64,000 bases of DNA from Agrostemma githago (Eukaryota > Streptophyta > Magnoliopsida > Caryophyllales > Caryophyllaceae), in the NCBI GenBank assembly GCA_958450325.1, contig OY288243.1:42821378-42885377 (forward strand), written 5' to 3'. The notes below the pieces were generated by a model that saw nothing but the letters and a program-made list of their open reading frames with translations, was not told the origin of the DNA and did not search any database. Shown piece after piece: positions 43,856 to 55,565 of the stretch; within the stretch, counting starts at the first letter, position 1, and each line of letters starts with the position of its first letter. Position numbers and translations under genes: made by a program.

Positions 43856-44992
43856 CTACATTTTCATCGTGCAAACATTCATCTTCAGGGGTGGAGAGTC
43901 AAATGGCTCATCTTCTTGCTTATCATCATCTATCAAGCTATACTCAACCAAACTGTCAATAACTTCAATGGATTTCATTTGTTCAATCATTGGTTGTTTG
44001 AGAGCTTGAGAAAGGGAAAATTCTACCGACTCGTTCCCTATGTTAAAAGACAACTTACCATTCTTGATATCAATTATAGTACCTCCGGTAGCCATAAAAG
44101 GTTGACCTAGGATAATGGGGGTAATAGTGTCTTCGGGCATATCCATGACAACAAAGTCGGAGGGGATGAAAAACTTACTAACTTGAATGGGTACATCCTC
44201 AAGTATCCCAAGTGGGTACTTAACGGACCTATCTGCAAGTTGAATTGACATACTAGTGGGTCTCATCTCCCCCACACAAAGTCTCTTGGCAATAGAATAA
44301 GGTAACAAACTAACACTAGCCCCTAGGTCACATAAAGCATGATTAACAACAACATTTCCAACCCGACAAGGGATAAAAAAACTACTGGGATCTTCAAGTT
44401 TCTTTGGTATTTGATTCATAAGAATGGCACTACATTGTTCCGTGAGAGAAATACATTCTTTATCCTCTATCGTTCTCTTTTTAGTCAAGACATCTTTCAA
44501 AAACTTAGAATAGAGGGGCATTTGAGAAATTACCTCGGTGAAGGGTAAAGCTACCTCCACCTTTTTCAACATATCCACGAAACGGCTAAATTGAGCATTC
44601 TCCTTGCGTGGCTTAGCTCGTTCGGGAAAAGGCAATGGTGGGACAAAAGTGGGAGGCGGTGGCACATTGGATTCTTCTTCTTCTTCGGCTAATCGTTCCG
44701 CCTCTTTTCTTTTTGCTTCTTCCGCTTCCATTTGCTCTTTCTTCTTTCTTTGTTCTCTTTGTTCATTCTCCGCATTTTGGAGGATATCGAACTCCGCTTG
44801 TATTCCCCGGTTTTGTTTGGGGGAAGTGGGAGATGATTCTTGTGATGCATTTGGTTGATTGACTTTGGATGGAGTGCTTTTGGTGTTCAAGTTCAAATTC
44901 TTGTATGGGTCCTCAAGTTCTTTGCCACCTCTCAAAATAACGGCATTTGCTTGGTGCGAAGGGTCTCTTGGGTTTTGGGGTTGTCCGGGCAA
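43856..44992 (-). pseudogene. Athila Gag C-terminus and aspartic protease (378-codon open stretch)
   Basis: The open stretch begins in the linker (SHQANAVILRGGKELEDPY, typical of Athila after the nucleocapsid), passes a Glu/Lys-rich segment (residues 75-110), and contains the protease with CDLGASVSLLP (the DxGA active-site motif), then SDFVVMDMPED and PIILGQPFMATGG. Frame breaks at both ends separate it from gag (near 45000-45150) and RT (near 43860). The protease would process Gag-Pol inside the particle. Confidence 0.85.
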
Positions 44993-45018
44993 ACCATGGG
45001 GTGGATGAATTGGGGCGG

Positions 45019-46826
45019 CTAAGGCTTTTGTTGCTTCTTGTGATTCCCAAACCTTTGGCCTTGCCTTTGTGTCTTGATGTTCATTCCATAGTTGCCCAAC
45101 GGTTCTTTGCTAATCATTATAGTTTTCCCATGGGACTCGTCCTTGACCAAATTGAAAATTGCTTGATTGACCATAAGATTGAGAGGGTTGATTAAATGGT
45201 GGTTGATTATAACCTTGATTTCCTTGAAAATTGTCTTTGAACCCTTGATTGTATCCATGATTAAAATGATTACCATGTTGATTTTGGTAATTGTTGTAAT
45301 TGTTAGGAACATGGAAGTTGCTACTTGTTGATTGAAGTTGCTCCTTTGATGAGGAGGCATATATGGGGGCATCCTTGGAGGACCTTGGTTAAAGGGCCTT
45401 TGTTGACTTTTATTGAATGACCTCAATTGACTCCCTTGGGCACGTGGCATCGGATTTTGGACATTTTGATTGCCATAAGAAAAAATAGGATGAAATCTTG
45501 TGCCAGCATTGTAAGTATTGGAAAAGGGATCAAATTGGGATCTTTGCCCGTACACTTGTATAGCTTGGACTTCATTTGGCTCTTCAACATAAGCTTTTTC
45601 ATTAGGAATGCAAGAGCTAGAATCATGGCCATAATTGCCACAATGATCACATTGAACTTCCCATGCTAATTGCTTTGGAGGAGATGGTTGCCTTGGTGGA
45701 ACACTCCCTTGAATTTGGTACATACCTCTAGGAGTAGGCCTTGAACTCATGGCATCCATTCTCTTTTTTAATTCTTCAACTTCCGCTTGAAGCTTCAATT
45801 CATTAGAACTTGTAGATGAGCTCACTTCAACTTTATTTCTAGAATCCCTCGATTGACCCATTCTAGAGTCAATCCTTGCCATCTTCTCAATAAGACTCTT
45901 AGATGCCTCATCGGTAGAGAAGAGAAGTCTCCTCCGGCGGCCGAATTGAGGTTTTCTTTGGTTCTCGATGAAAGGGTGTTGTAAAATGTTTGGGTAGTTA
46001 GCCAATCGGGTATTCCATGGTGTGGACATTTGCGCAATAAATCTCTAAATCTTTCCCAAGCCTCACTTAGGCTTTCAAATTCATCTTGTTTGAATGTTTG
46101 TATCTCCATGCGTTATTGGTTAGTCTTTAACGGCGGGAAATATTTCTCCAAGAAGGCATTAGATAATTGAGCCGATGTTGTAAATGTATTAGCGGGATGG
46201 CCTTGAAGCCATCTACGAGCTCCATCTCTCAAGGACTTTGGAAATAACAAACGATGCAATTGGCATGAAGTTAATCCATTGAGACGGGCTCCTACTAATT
46301 TCTCTTTAAATGAAGCAATGTGCTCTTGAGCATCTTCTTGAGAAAAATCGTGAAAAATGTCTTGTTGAACCGCATTTGTCAAAGAGGCTTTTAATTCATA
46401 ATTCTCGGGAATCTCTCCGAAATCGACGGGAGAAGGTGTTTCTTCATGTGTGAGTTGGGAATGAGAGCCTAGGGTTGCCATTTGATGGATTGGTGGTGAT
46501 GGTGGATTTGAATTTGGATGATTTGGAGGGGATGGATTTTGATTTCGTGGTGGAGTTTTCGGTGATGGTGGTGAATTTTGTGAAGTGGAAGGTGTGGAAG
46601 GGTTATTTGAAGTGGGATTATGTGATGTAGAAGGTGTAGAGGGTGTATGTGGTAGGATGGGATTAAGGTTAGGAGGTGATAATGAAGGATGTGGAATGAT
46701 AGTGGTTGAGTTATTTCCCTGAAAACGTAATGCTCTAAAAGTCCTTTCCAGCTCCGGATCAAACCACAAGGGCGATGACGTGTTCCTGGGCATAAAACTC
46801 AATTTAAACGGTAAGACTCCTAGCAC
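45019..46826 (-). pseudogene. gag: Athila gag (broken)
   Basis: The first frame (46826-46113) has a Pro/Ser/Asn-rich N-terminus and then the Retrotrans_gag core (LTSCQLHRLLFPKSLRDGAR, FLEKYFPP), ending at an in-frame TAA. The next in-frame piece (46109-45822) continues the core (SLSEAWERFRDLLRKCPHHG). A one-base shift near 45930 leads into the frame with LIEKMARIDSRMGQS and the zinc knuckle CDHCGNYGHDSSSC (CX2CX4HX4C). A further shift lies near 45330. Upstream, 46827-46900 is the short leader after the primer site. Confidence 0.88.
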
Positions 46827-46900
46827 CTTACGGCACTAGGGAAAAGAGAGAAGGGAAAATAATCAAACACAACAACTAAAAACAACACAACAACTAGCCG

Positions 46901-46922
46901 TTCCCTGGCAACGGCGCCACTT
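46901..46922 (-). other. Primer-binding site of the Athila element (tRNA-Asp-like)
   Basis: The minus strand reads TGGCGCCGTTGCCAGGGA starting a few bases after the LTR end; this form is usual for Athila. Confidence 0.85.
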
Positions 46923-48819
46923 TGATCGCCTTCCAATCGGATCGGTCGTTAACGAAGGACGGGGGATCAAACGATATTTATAAGACTCGAGATTACACAC
47001 AAAAACAAACAAGTATTCGTGGTAAGGCGAAATCGGTCCACAGGGAACGGATGTGTTGACGAGTTTAAAGCGATGTGTTTGATGTCTCGAGGGGGGGGGG
47101 TTTCTAAGGGTCAAGTCTATGGTCGAGTCTACGCTAGAGCAATCACTACGAGGATGGCTAGGGGTAATTAATCTAGGGAAAGGCGTTAGGGAGAAGTCGG
47201 GATTCGGAACATGGAGTCTAAGAAGGTCGGGATCGAGTTTTTGTTGCAACAATGATAAAGAGAGAATGCCACCTTTCGGTTTCTTCACCCAACCCACCTA
47301 AAAACCCGCTTTCGCGGCGAAGAAAGGAAAGTCTCTTGTTATGGTAATTTCTACCCCGAGTTTCCCCATATTGATAGAAACGAGTCAAGGTCGGTCTAGT
47401 TGGCCGGACTAAAACAACAATGACACAACAACCACAAGCAAGGTAAACCAACATGCAAGCAACCCACCAATACTCCTAAATTCAAATAATCCAAGCCCTC
47501 ATCCCTAAACTCCCCAACAAGAAATCTACTCACTAATCATAATGGAAGGCAATAAAACATTAACTAAGGAGAAACTAACTACAACATGCATATTAATTAG
47601 ATCTAAGGAAACCAACAACAATATGGTGAGAAAACTACAATCTAACAATTACCCACTAAACTATGAAACTACCAAATTAATCTAGAGAATAATCTATAGA
47701 ACAACATGAACGAGATCTAGAGAAACTAACTACACTAAGATGATCTAAACAAGATAATAATGAGAAAACTAAATTAAAGCTAAACTAGAGATAAGCAAGT
47801 GGAAAGAAATGTACCAACTATGAAGATCTAGAAGTAATAAGAAGATTGCATAAATAAAGGTTGAATCTTTGATGGAGAGAATGAAGAACTTGTCACTAAC
47901 CCTTTAATAAACCCAAAAAATCTTCAATAAAACTTGAATAATCTTCTACAAACTTGTAATTTAGAGAATTGTTGATGTAAACTAGGTAGATCTACTACTA
48001 ATTACTATGTAAACTACTAGATTTATATAGAATTACTAATAGATTGTTCTACTAATGGGGTGGTGTAACTACACTAATGGAGGGTTTCTACTCTAATGGG
48101 TGATAATGGATGCCTTGGGTAACAAACTAGGGTAACATATACTAGTATATAGTAATCTTCTTAATGGGTATTTAACCTAAAGCCCAAATCCACTTCATGC
48201 TCCATTAATGAGACAATCATCCTTAGCATCTTCATGGGGTGAAACTTCGCCCTGCGGTCTTGCGTAATAATCACACCGGGTAAAATTTTTGCCCGGTGAG
48301 ATTTTCTTCATTTTTAACGTTTTCCGACATATCTTTCCATCGGGCGAAATTTCACCCGGTGGGCAAAATTTTGCCCGGTCAGTTTCGCCCGGTGGGAAGT
48401 CTCGGAAAATCTTCGGGGAGACATTTTTACCGTCGGGTGAAATTTCGCTCGGTGGTGTCTCACCAGGTGAAATTTTGCCCAGTGGTGTCTCACCGGGTGA
48501 AATTTTGCCCGGTCATTCTGCTGGCCTCTTTTCTTGTCTCATTCTTCGTTAATTGATTGAATGGCTTTAAACTTTAAGTTGTGTGTTTTACTCTTAGGAC
48601 GGTATTCCCTTCTCTTGTGCTCGTGGAAGCTCGATCGTGATTTTGGTGCCAAATCCTATCAAAATTGATAGAAAAACTTCCAAAAACACGTAAAATGCAC
48701 AAGAGGGACGCTAATGCGAGAAGTCCACAAGATATGGCGATAATCGCACTCTAAACTCGCAAAACAAGGGAAAACTAGTCTAAATGAGGGAAAAAACGGT
48801 CTAAATTTAGCACACAACA
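46923..48819 (-). repeat. 5' LTR of the Athila element, 1,897 bp
   Basis: The + strand runs TGATCGCCTTCC to AGCACACAACA. It includes a poly-G run at 47089-47098 (also in the other LTR at 34978-34988), a TATA-like box at about 48136-48152 and the palindrome array at 48269-48515, which has an extra unit relative to the 3' LTR. Confidence 0.9.
48269..48515. promoter_or_regulatory. CCGGGYGAAATTTYRCCCGG palindrome array, Athila 5' LTR
   Basis: About six units, including a duplicated GTGTCTCACC(A/G)GGTGAAATTT segment not present in the 3' LTR. It lies about 120 bp upstream, in minus sense, of the TATA-like box. Confidence 0.65.
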
Positions 48820-49746
48820 CACGACTACGGAGAGAGTCGAATCCGCCCATGGACCACTAAAAAACTCTTTGAGGAGTCCGAGTCTCGCGTTCGACACTAT
48901 ATGGACGCGTATACACCAGCTCATCGAACGACAGCACGTTGAAATCAGGAAATTGTTGGAGGACTCCCGATCAACCGTACATCATGAGTCCAGTGGACTT
49001 TGGACATTATTTGGAAAGGTATCCAGGTAATTTTTATTTTGCTTCAATTTAACACATATCATACGTTTACATCTAGCAAATAATTCAACTATGGGCACAG
49101 GCATGCGATAGAATTGATGAGAAACAAGTTGAAGGAAGCGGACATCATCGGGAAGCGCATATACGATGAGTGTGATTGTTTGTATCACACCACTCATGGA
49201 CTCCCGTGTGCTTGTAGACTCTATACACACAATCAAACAAACAAGAACCTAACTCTACTAACTGGGTATTTTTTATATTTTGATTCAATTTAACATATAT
49301 CATACGTTTACATCTAGCAAATAATTCAACTATGTGCACAGGCATGCGATAGAATTGTTGAGAAACAAGTTAAAGGAAACGGACATTATCGGGGAGCGCA
49401 TAAATGATGAGTGTGATTGTTCGTATCGCACCACTCATGGACTCCCGTGTGCTTGTAGACTCTATACACTGAGGGCGCAGGGTCGTTAGGTGCACCTTCG
49501 TGATATTGATTCATTTTGGAAGATGTTGGTGTACGGAACCGACGCCGCTTTGCCGGCAACTGACAAGGACAGGTTTCACGAGATGATTCCGGAAGTCATA
49601 CGAGCCGATCCCGTAGTGATGGAGGAGGTGATGGAGACTATATTAGCCCGTCTACATCCTAGAGAGACGAACGTCGAAGAGCCTGATGTTGTCGAGAACC
49701 GGACAGGACGACCTAGGAGACAGATCCGACCAAAAGTTCAATCATA
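48820..49746 (+). pseudogene. MULE transposase gene, second part (broken)
   Basis: Directly after the Athila target duplication the frame reads ERVESAHGPLKNSLRS, then WTRIHQLIERQHVEIRKLL and HESSGLWTLFGKVSR, the continuation of the MULE transposase. An intron (49027-49100, GT...AG) follows, then HAIELMRNKLKEADIIGKRI and the SWIM zinc finger (CDCLYHTTHGLPCACRL). The exon with its intron is duplicated (49342-49480). After a TAG the C-terminal part continues (VHLRDIDSFWKMLVYGTDAA, then a basic tail RTGRPRRQIRPKVQS) to TAA 49744-49746. The SWIM finger and the C-terminal piece are well preserved. Confidence 0.85.
49029..49469 (+). repeat. Tandem duplication of a MULE intron-exon unit (about 202 bp, two copies)
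   Basis: 49029-49230 and 49267-49469 match at roughly 93 per cent by eye. Each has the end of the intron, the acceptor GCACAG and the SWIM exon. The two are separated by about 37 bp. The second copy has a Tyr-to-Ser/Arg change beside the zinc ligands (DCSYRTTHG). Confidence 0.85.
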
Positions 49747-51034
49747 AGCATCTAATTCCTAACAAAAATCTGCGCTTTCTAATTGAAGATTGGCAGAGCA
49801 GCACAGATAAAATCAAATCCTGGCTATCTTATTATTATATACGGAGAATAGTTTAGACAGGCTGGGATTCTACGAGAAGTTAAACTAGATTATCTTAATT
49901 AATTAGACGGTATTTGTATAGATTGTAGTATCTGATGCAAGTATTTATAGAAATTGGATGGTCAGACTCATAATTGACGGACACAGGACGCAATAATATA
50001 CTATCATATTCATTTGAGTAGACAGTATGTAGCTTCTCTCATTGTCCACAAAAAGGAGTACTTGTATACAGATAAGATGCTCTAGATTGTGAGTGAAAAG
50101 AAAAGATATGGAGCATTAAAGAGCAGAAACAAGATATGGAGCATTAAAGAGTAGCAATTTTGTTCATAAGAGCAGTTGACATGATCATTTAAGCAATAAT
50201 GATAATGGGCGAAACGAAACATTTCATGTTGTTGAGCTGCATGACAACCTGATGCCCACTGCCCTGCCCAGATCGAGTAATTTCGACAATTACAGTAGAC
50301 CAACAATATGTAATTGAAAAACCCATCGACCCGTAGATATCATACTAAACACAACCCGAAACCAAAACGAAGGATTCTGAGACAGTAGCATTCTTAAACA
50401 CTAACCACCCGTTCCCCACAATCAAACCAAATCAAGCAGCATATCCAATTGAAAAACAAAATTTAGGTTTAAGATTTTAGGTGAAAACCAAATCAACCAA
50501 ACCAAACACAATACAAAATTTAGAAAAACAAAAGGGGAAATTGATTTTAGGTTTAAGATTACAAGAAAATTAAAAAAAATTGTTACCTGGCCGACGAAGA
50601 GGTGCGCCTGGGTCGGGTTGAAAACTAATTATCTCGATTTTGGATAGTTGTTTGTCACTTTCGCTCCCCTTGTAATTAACTCCATATTGGTTTGATTTTG
50701 TTGATTTTTGTTGTTGTTGATGCTAGGTTGTTGATTAACTTCAACTATGTTTGTTATTGATGCTTGATGGTTGATGCTATTACTTCAATAGACGGGAAAA
50801 TTGGGGTTGTTGGGGTTGATGTTGGGTTTAGCTGGGTTAAGCAAGGGTTTATGGTTGAGTGAATGAAGGGAAAGGAAGTTGATGGCTTCTGTTTTCATCG
50901 GATATAATAGATGCAATAAATTATTTTTTGTTTTGTTCAGTTAAGGAAGGAAAATGGAGTAAAGGGTAAAATAGGTAAATTATATAAAATTATCAACGAT
51001 TTTAAGTAAATCGCCGACGACGAGAGGCGAAAGT
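49747..51034 (+). other. 3' non-coding region of the MULE
   Basis: 1.3 kb from the transposase stop to the inverted terminal sequence. Repeats of AAGATATGGAGCATTAAAGAG lie at 50103-50150. No other gene is supported; the minus-strand frame at 50082-50306 is not recognised. Confidence 0.55.
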
Positions 51035-51043
51035 GTTTTAAAT

Positions 51044-52060
51044 TTTTACCTAGTATTGCCAGATTCCTTTGTCTTGCCATCTATGTTATGAATCCATACT
51101 TTGGAATCACCTTTTTCCCCTTATCATCCTAAGCCAACACTTATTATATTACCTTCACCTGAAGCAATCATATACCAATGCAACCTGAAACTTATCACGT
51201 TTCCTCGAACTTTGTACGAACCTTGTAACATTTGTCTTACTTTCCACCATCTTAAGAATTTGATCCCTAATGCTTAGGATACTTTTCATAGTTGACGTAC
51301 ACGTATATTGTTATTCTTTCTTTATTTCTCAAATTGTCCTCGCTACTAGAATATAATTGTGAGTGTAACTATTCTAAATGCCTCTTTTACCATTTATAAA
51401 CCTCCAAAATCATTAGCTAATTAATCACTGCTTTGCTCCTTGTTTTAAGGTCTGTTAAATTGAATCTTGCATTTTTCAAGATAATGACTTTTATATCATT
51501 ATTGACTCCACCAAAATAAATTTAAGTCTTTTCCCTATTTTGCTTAAACCTTGATTCATATTTAAACTCATCAAGAACTTGGATAACTGATTTGATAGAG
51601 AGAACATGTCCCCTAGTAAAGATCATTAATCCTCTGCAAGATAAAGTGATTAAGATAAGACCTTTCTACATTTAGGATAAAATAAAACATGTGGTCACTG
51701 CCTTGACAATGCTTCAATGCTAAGAAATTTATATTTACTACTCCTCATAACTTAAGCCAACCAATCATCTATAATAAAATTGATTAATTTGTTAACACTT
51801 TTGTTGTCTTTTGAGTATAACATTATTTTGATTAGAATTAGCTTATTTATTCCTTACAATCTTTAGTAATTTCTTTTCAAGACTCTTCTAATGTTTTATC
51901 AAAATAGTGAATCTTATTTAACTCTTGATTTACTTTTACTCCCATCTTTATAATAGAATTTTATGTAAAATTTATTATTTTGTTTTCTTAGCTTAATTCC
52001 GTACCTAAGAACTTCTTTTAAACTTGTTATGTCGAATATAATTTCTATTGAAGTTTTGAT
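51044..52060. other. AT-rich spacer, nothing recognised
   Basis: Unique AT-rich sequence after the MULE end, with no ORF of note and no terminal repeats that I could see. Confidence 0.5.
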
Positions 52061-52715
52061 TTAATTTCTCTTCTACTAAGAGAATATGGATAGCTATAAT
52101 TACGCCTACGTGACAGCCTCACATTAATTTTTTTCCCGCTCACTTCTAAAAAGTTCATAATGGGCTTAACTCTATACAAACTCATTATAAGGCTAACAAA
52201 TATGACCCATAAAGCTCATTTCATTAGTCCAAAATTCTAATCCTAACTGCATTGGGCTCAAAATATATACTATCATACGTCAAAATATCTAAAGGAATCA
52301 ATATATGTTATTATACGGAACCAATATAAGGAATATTACTTCCCAATATTCCCTCCATAAGTGTGATATTTTTTTTTCTCTTTTAATACAAAATATGATT
52401 AATACAGAATATGATTAATATAATCAATTTGGGTAAATGATAAAAAATATTAGGCGAGAATATTACGTAAATCGGCAGGATATATCGAATATCTTGCCTA
52501 AAGTACAGGTAAAATATTTTTCTGTACGTATGAAAATATATAAATTGATATCTAAAAGCATATATATTATCACAAAAAATAAGGCAAATATGACGTTGTA
52601 AAATATGATTGATACAATCCCCCTTTCCACTAACCAAATAACAATCCTCAAATTTTTCCCGCCTAAAGTTATCCACTATAAAAAATAAAAAGAATTAGTA
52701 AAGCAAGTTATATAC

Positions 52716-52775
52716 AAATCGAACCCTTGACCTTAGATATGTAGTACTTATTCTCTACCACTACACCACAACATT
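52716..52775 (-). repeat. tRNA-related Pol III box pair (SINE-like)
   Basis: The minus strand has an A-box TGGTGTAGTGG (about 52758-52768) and a B-box GGGTTCGATTT (52716-52726) 30-40 bases apart, as in tRNA genes and tRNA-derived SINEs. The folding needed for a functional tRNA is not apparent, so I favour a SINE head. The tail and target duplication were not found. Confidence 0.4.
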
Positions 52776-53316
52776 TCATTGTTTTAATTATCACTAAAAA
52801 AATCCTAAATCTATACACTTCAATAATTTAATTAAGAAAAATTAAGAAAATAATCCGTTTCTACAGTATTAAATTACTCCGTATTAATTAACCAAAATAT
52901 AACCAAATTATTCATTATTAATCAATCCTCAAACTAGAATATGTTTGTTTAAAACTTCACTATATGAATACCAACGGAAATACATTTTATTTTTGTAATA
53001 ATCATGACTGATATAACACTGTAATTAAATATTGTAATCCTTTATTAGCTACTAAGAGAATAAAAATTCTCAAAACTTTTTCCCAAATGAATTTTAAGCA
53101 CTTAATCTGGATAAAATCAATATAACAAATAAGAAAAGAATCACACTCAATTATGAATCATATCATATAAAGAATATTTACAAGTTACGTATTTAAAAAC
53201 TAATGATGGGTGTATCGTTGAAAATAAATTGCAGAAATATAGTTGCTTGAATCTCGAACAACAACTATAAACTTTTATGAACAAATTAAATATACTGAGA
53301 TCATAGAGAATAACTA

Positions 53317-53402
53317 CTCTCTCCGTTCCATTCATTTGTTTGTCTTTTATATTTATTGTGAGTAGTATTTTAATTAAAGGCAAACAAACGAGACGGAGTG
53401 AG
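53317..53402. mobile_element. Stowaway-type MITE, 86 bp
   Basis: The ends CTCTCTCCGTTCC and its near inverse (GAGACGGAGTGAG), with inner arms TTTGTTTGTCTTT/AAAGGCAAACAAA, form a hairpin. It is flanked by TA on both sides (53315-53316 and 53403-53404). CTCCCTCCGT-type ends with TA are the Stowaway (Tc1/mariner) signature. Confidence 0.85.
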
Positions 53403-53743
53403 TACATCTAAACATCAAGAGTAGAAAATTATATACTCTATTTTAAAATAAATTTAAAGTGAATATACATTTCACAATTTATTCATATATTATAATAAAA
53501 AAATATTTAAACGAGAAATGATTGTAATAATAATTTTTTGGACTACATATTTCATGATATTAGTCGAGGTCGTTATTTTGATTAATTATGCAATTTCAAA
53601 TTATTTTATTATATCCAAAAACAAAGATAGAAAAAATGAAAAATTATCAGATTGTTAATTAAAATCCATTTTGTATAAATAATTAACTAAAAATATATAA
53701 ATTTCAATAAATACCGTGCATACATGCACGGGGTCTATACTAG

Positions 53744-54024
53744 AAATGAAATTTTGGTTAATTGAGTCTATACTAGAAGATATTATTATAATTAGTTCTA
53801 CACGATATAATTGTATATCCTTTTGATTTAAAATCAATCTTTTAATTATAGAAGACGATCAATCTTTTGATTTTGTATATAACTGACAGGATTTGTGTGA
53901 TTGGTTTAGATAGACTTTTTTAATTGGATACTATCATATACGGAGTATAATATATACTCATATATACTCATATAGAATATAGAATATAACTATTATTTGA
54001 TTGGTATACTACTATCATGTATAA
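53744..54024. other. AT-rich spacer
   Basis: A second AGTCTATACTAG string near 53765-53775 echoes the Helitron terminus without its hairpin. Nothing else recognised. Confidence 0.5.
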
Positions 54025-54044
54025 TCACACTACTACAAAACACG

Positions 54045-54335
54045 AAATAGACATGGGTCGTTTTCACTAATAGACATGGGTTTCGCGACCCATGTTAAGT
54101 TTAGTGACATCTATTGTCAAATACTTCGACATAGGACGTATGACCTATGTCTATCTAAAACATAGACATAGGTTTTTCTTATAACCCATGTCTATTCCTA
54201 TATTAGACATAGGTTTACAGAATTAACCCATGTCTATAAAAATAATAGACATGGGTATTTCTACGCCCTATGTCTATTTATAAATATAGATATGGGTTAT
54301 TTGTACGCCCTATGTCTATTTAACTGCTAAATTAC
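54045..54335. repeat. Subterminal ATAGACATRGGTT motif array, left end
   Basis: Around twelve copies of AATAGACATGGGTT or the inverse AACCCATGTCTATT, many as hairpin pairs, occur in 290 bp. The matching array at the right end is 56545-56725. Confidence 0.85.
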
Positions 54336-55498
54336 AAAAAAAATACGAAATAGGCACGCCACTTTCACATAAATAGTAATTAAATTTTATTTAAATTTTA
54401 TTAACAAAATAATTAATTACAGGTACTTAGTAAAATATTCCATACTAAATGGCAGCATTACTTCTACAATACTAGATACTATATACAACTATACAACTAC
54501 AAAAGTACACGAAGAGTCAATTATTAAATCTCTTCTTACAACCAATCCTGCTACACTACTAGATAATTCCTTACCCTCATCACGTGGGTTGATCGAACTA
54601 CCTGTAAACACGTTTACGAGTAGCATTTACATCATGCAACCACACAGAAGTAAACAGTGAAACGTGAATCACTAGATAATTCGGCATACATTCAATTGAA
54701 AGCATAACATGTCTCTTGATAAAACGGAGACAATATACACCATGCTCAATCATCGCACATAATACTAAAGCATGGAACTCAAATACTAAATAACGATAAT
54801 AGACTCCAAATCAAGGATAAACCAAGAGTTATGGGATAAGATGTCCCTTGACAGAGAAACGGAGCATCAATTGAAAGCATAACATTAGTTTTGGAGTGGA
54901 ATTAGAAACAAGGTTAAATTTGAATCCTTGTGGTAGCCATTTTGTGTAATCCTTGTGTCAGGGTGATCACTAGGCCTCGTCAAATCCTATTTAAGTGCTC
55001 TACTTTACTTTTCAAGTTGTGGTGGTTAGTAACTTAATATGAAGGCTTTTATATACATGATAACAGCAAGCAAAAATTAAAGGTCATAAGTGCTTACAAC
55101 TAGGGTTAGTGAGCTTGAGAGTACGCAAGCAAATGCCGTAGAGGGCCTCATACAAAATAATAGACCTTGGAAGTTGGCTTACCTAGACTTGCACAAACAT
55201 ATCCATATTCATTCATAGGCTACTGAGACCAGATCTTTTATTCTAAATTACCATCAGCCTGCCTATAATAATATTAGGCGATCAAATAATATTAGGCGAT
55301 CAGCCTGCCTAGGTAATATAAATATTACCTAGATTTACCGTCACTTAGTCCCATACCTGTTCGATCAGATTCAGTGATTTGGATTCCGTTACCAAATGCG
55401 GCGACAGCGATGAAGCAAGGTTTCCACCGATCTCTTGATAGGAAGCATATAGTAGTAGCTCCACGCACAACTTAACTACTCTGCACCCAAATTCCTCA
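54336..55498. other. Interior of the Pack-CACTA element, unrecognised
   Basis: 1.2 kb of moderately AT-rich sequence with no ORF. A short repeat AATATTAGGCGATCA occurs twice near 55266-55302. Confidence 0.5.
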
Positions 55499-55499
55499 A

Positions 55500-55565
55500 T
55501 TCTTCATCATCATCATCATCATCATCATCATTTTTAATAATAATAATAATATTATTATTATTTAA
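55500..55565. repeat. (TCA)n and (AAT)n microsatellites
   Basis: About ten CAT/TCA triplets followed by AATAATAATAATAATATTATTATTATT, inside the captured-gene side of the CACTA element, probably within the captured intron. Confidence 0.95.

Larger units (their letters stand above)
33528..48819 (-). mobile_element. Athila-lineage Ty3 LTR retrotransposon (reverse, decayed)
   Basis: Two LTRs (33528-36681 including a nested LINE, and 46923-48819) enclose gag, protease, RT, RNase H and integrase remnants and a separate downstream ORF, all on the minus strand. Exact CACGA duplications flank it (33523-33527 and 48820-48824). The primer site is of the TGGCGCCGTTGCC type (tRNA-Asp-like), usual for Athila. 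The extra ORF after pol (38946-39974) is the Athila hallmark. Several stops and frameshifts break gag-pol, so the copy is not autonomous. It inserted into the MULE transposase gene. Confidence 0.9.
6212..51034 (+). mobile_element. Mutator-like element (MULE), expanded to 45 kb by nested insertions
   Basis: The left end has TCGTCGTCGGCGATTTACTT at about 6224-6243, and its inverse AAGTAAATCGCCGACGACGA is at 51004-51023. These short inverted repeats bracket pieces of one MULE transposase gene (32297-33527 and 48820-49746) that read in the same direction and join across an Athila insertion. Removing the recognised insertions (CACTA 6696-11596, Tat solo LTR complex 11753-31707, LINE 31999-32296, Athila 33528-48819) leaves about 4-4.5 kb, a normal MULE length. 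Possible 9-bp duplications are GTTTTTAAT (6203-6211) and GTTTTAAAT (51035-51043), one mismatch apart. The transposase is broken by stops and shifts, so the element is dead. Exact outer ends are approximate. Confidence 0.7.
52069..53743 (+). mobile_element. Candidate non-autonomous Helitron
   Basis: The right end is a good Helitron 3' terminus: the hairpin CCGTGCATACATGCACGG (53714-53731), eight bases, then CTAG ending at 53743. A possible left end, TCTCTTCTACTAAGAGAATA near 52069, resembles TCTCTTATACTAAGAGAATA at 59194, next to another such terminus. The base after CTAG is A rather than the T expected, and the left end is weak. It would contain the SINE-like boxes and a Stowaway MITE. The 3' end is well supported; the full span is not. 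Confidence 0.4.
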
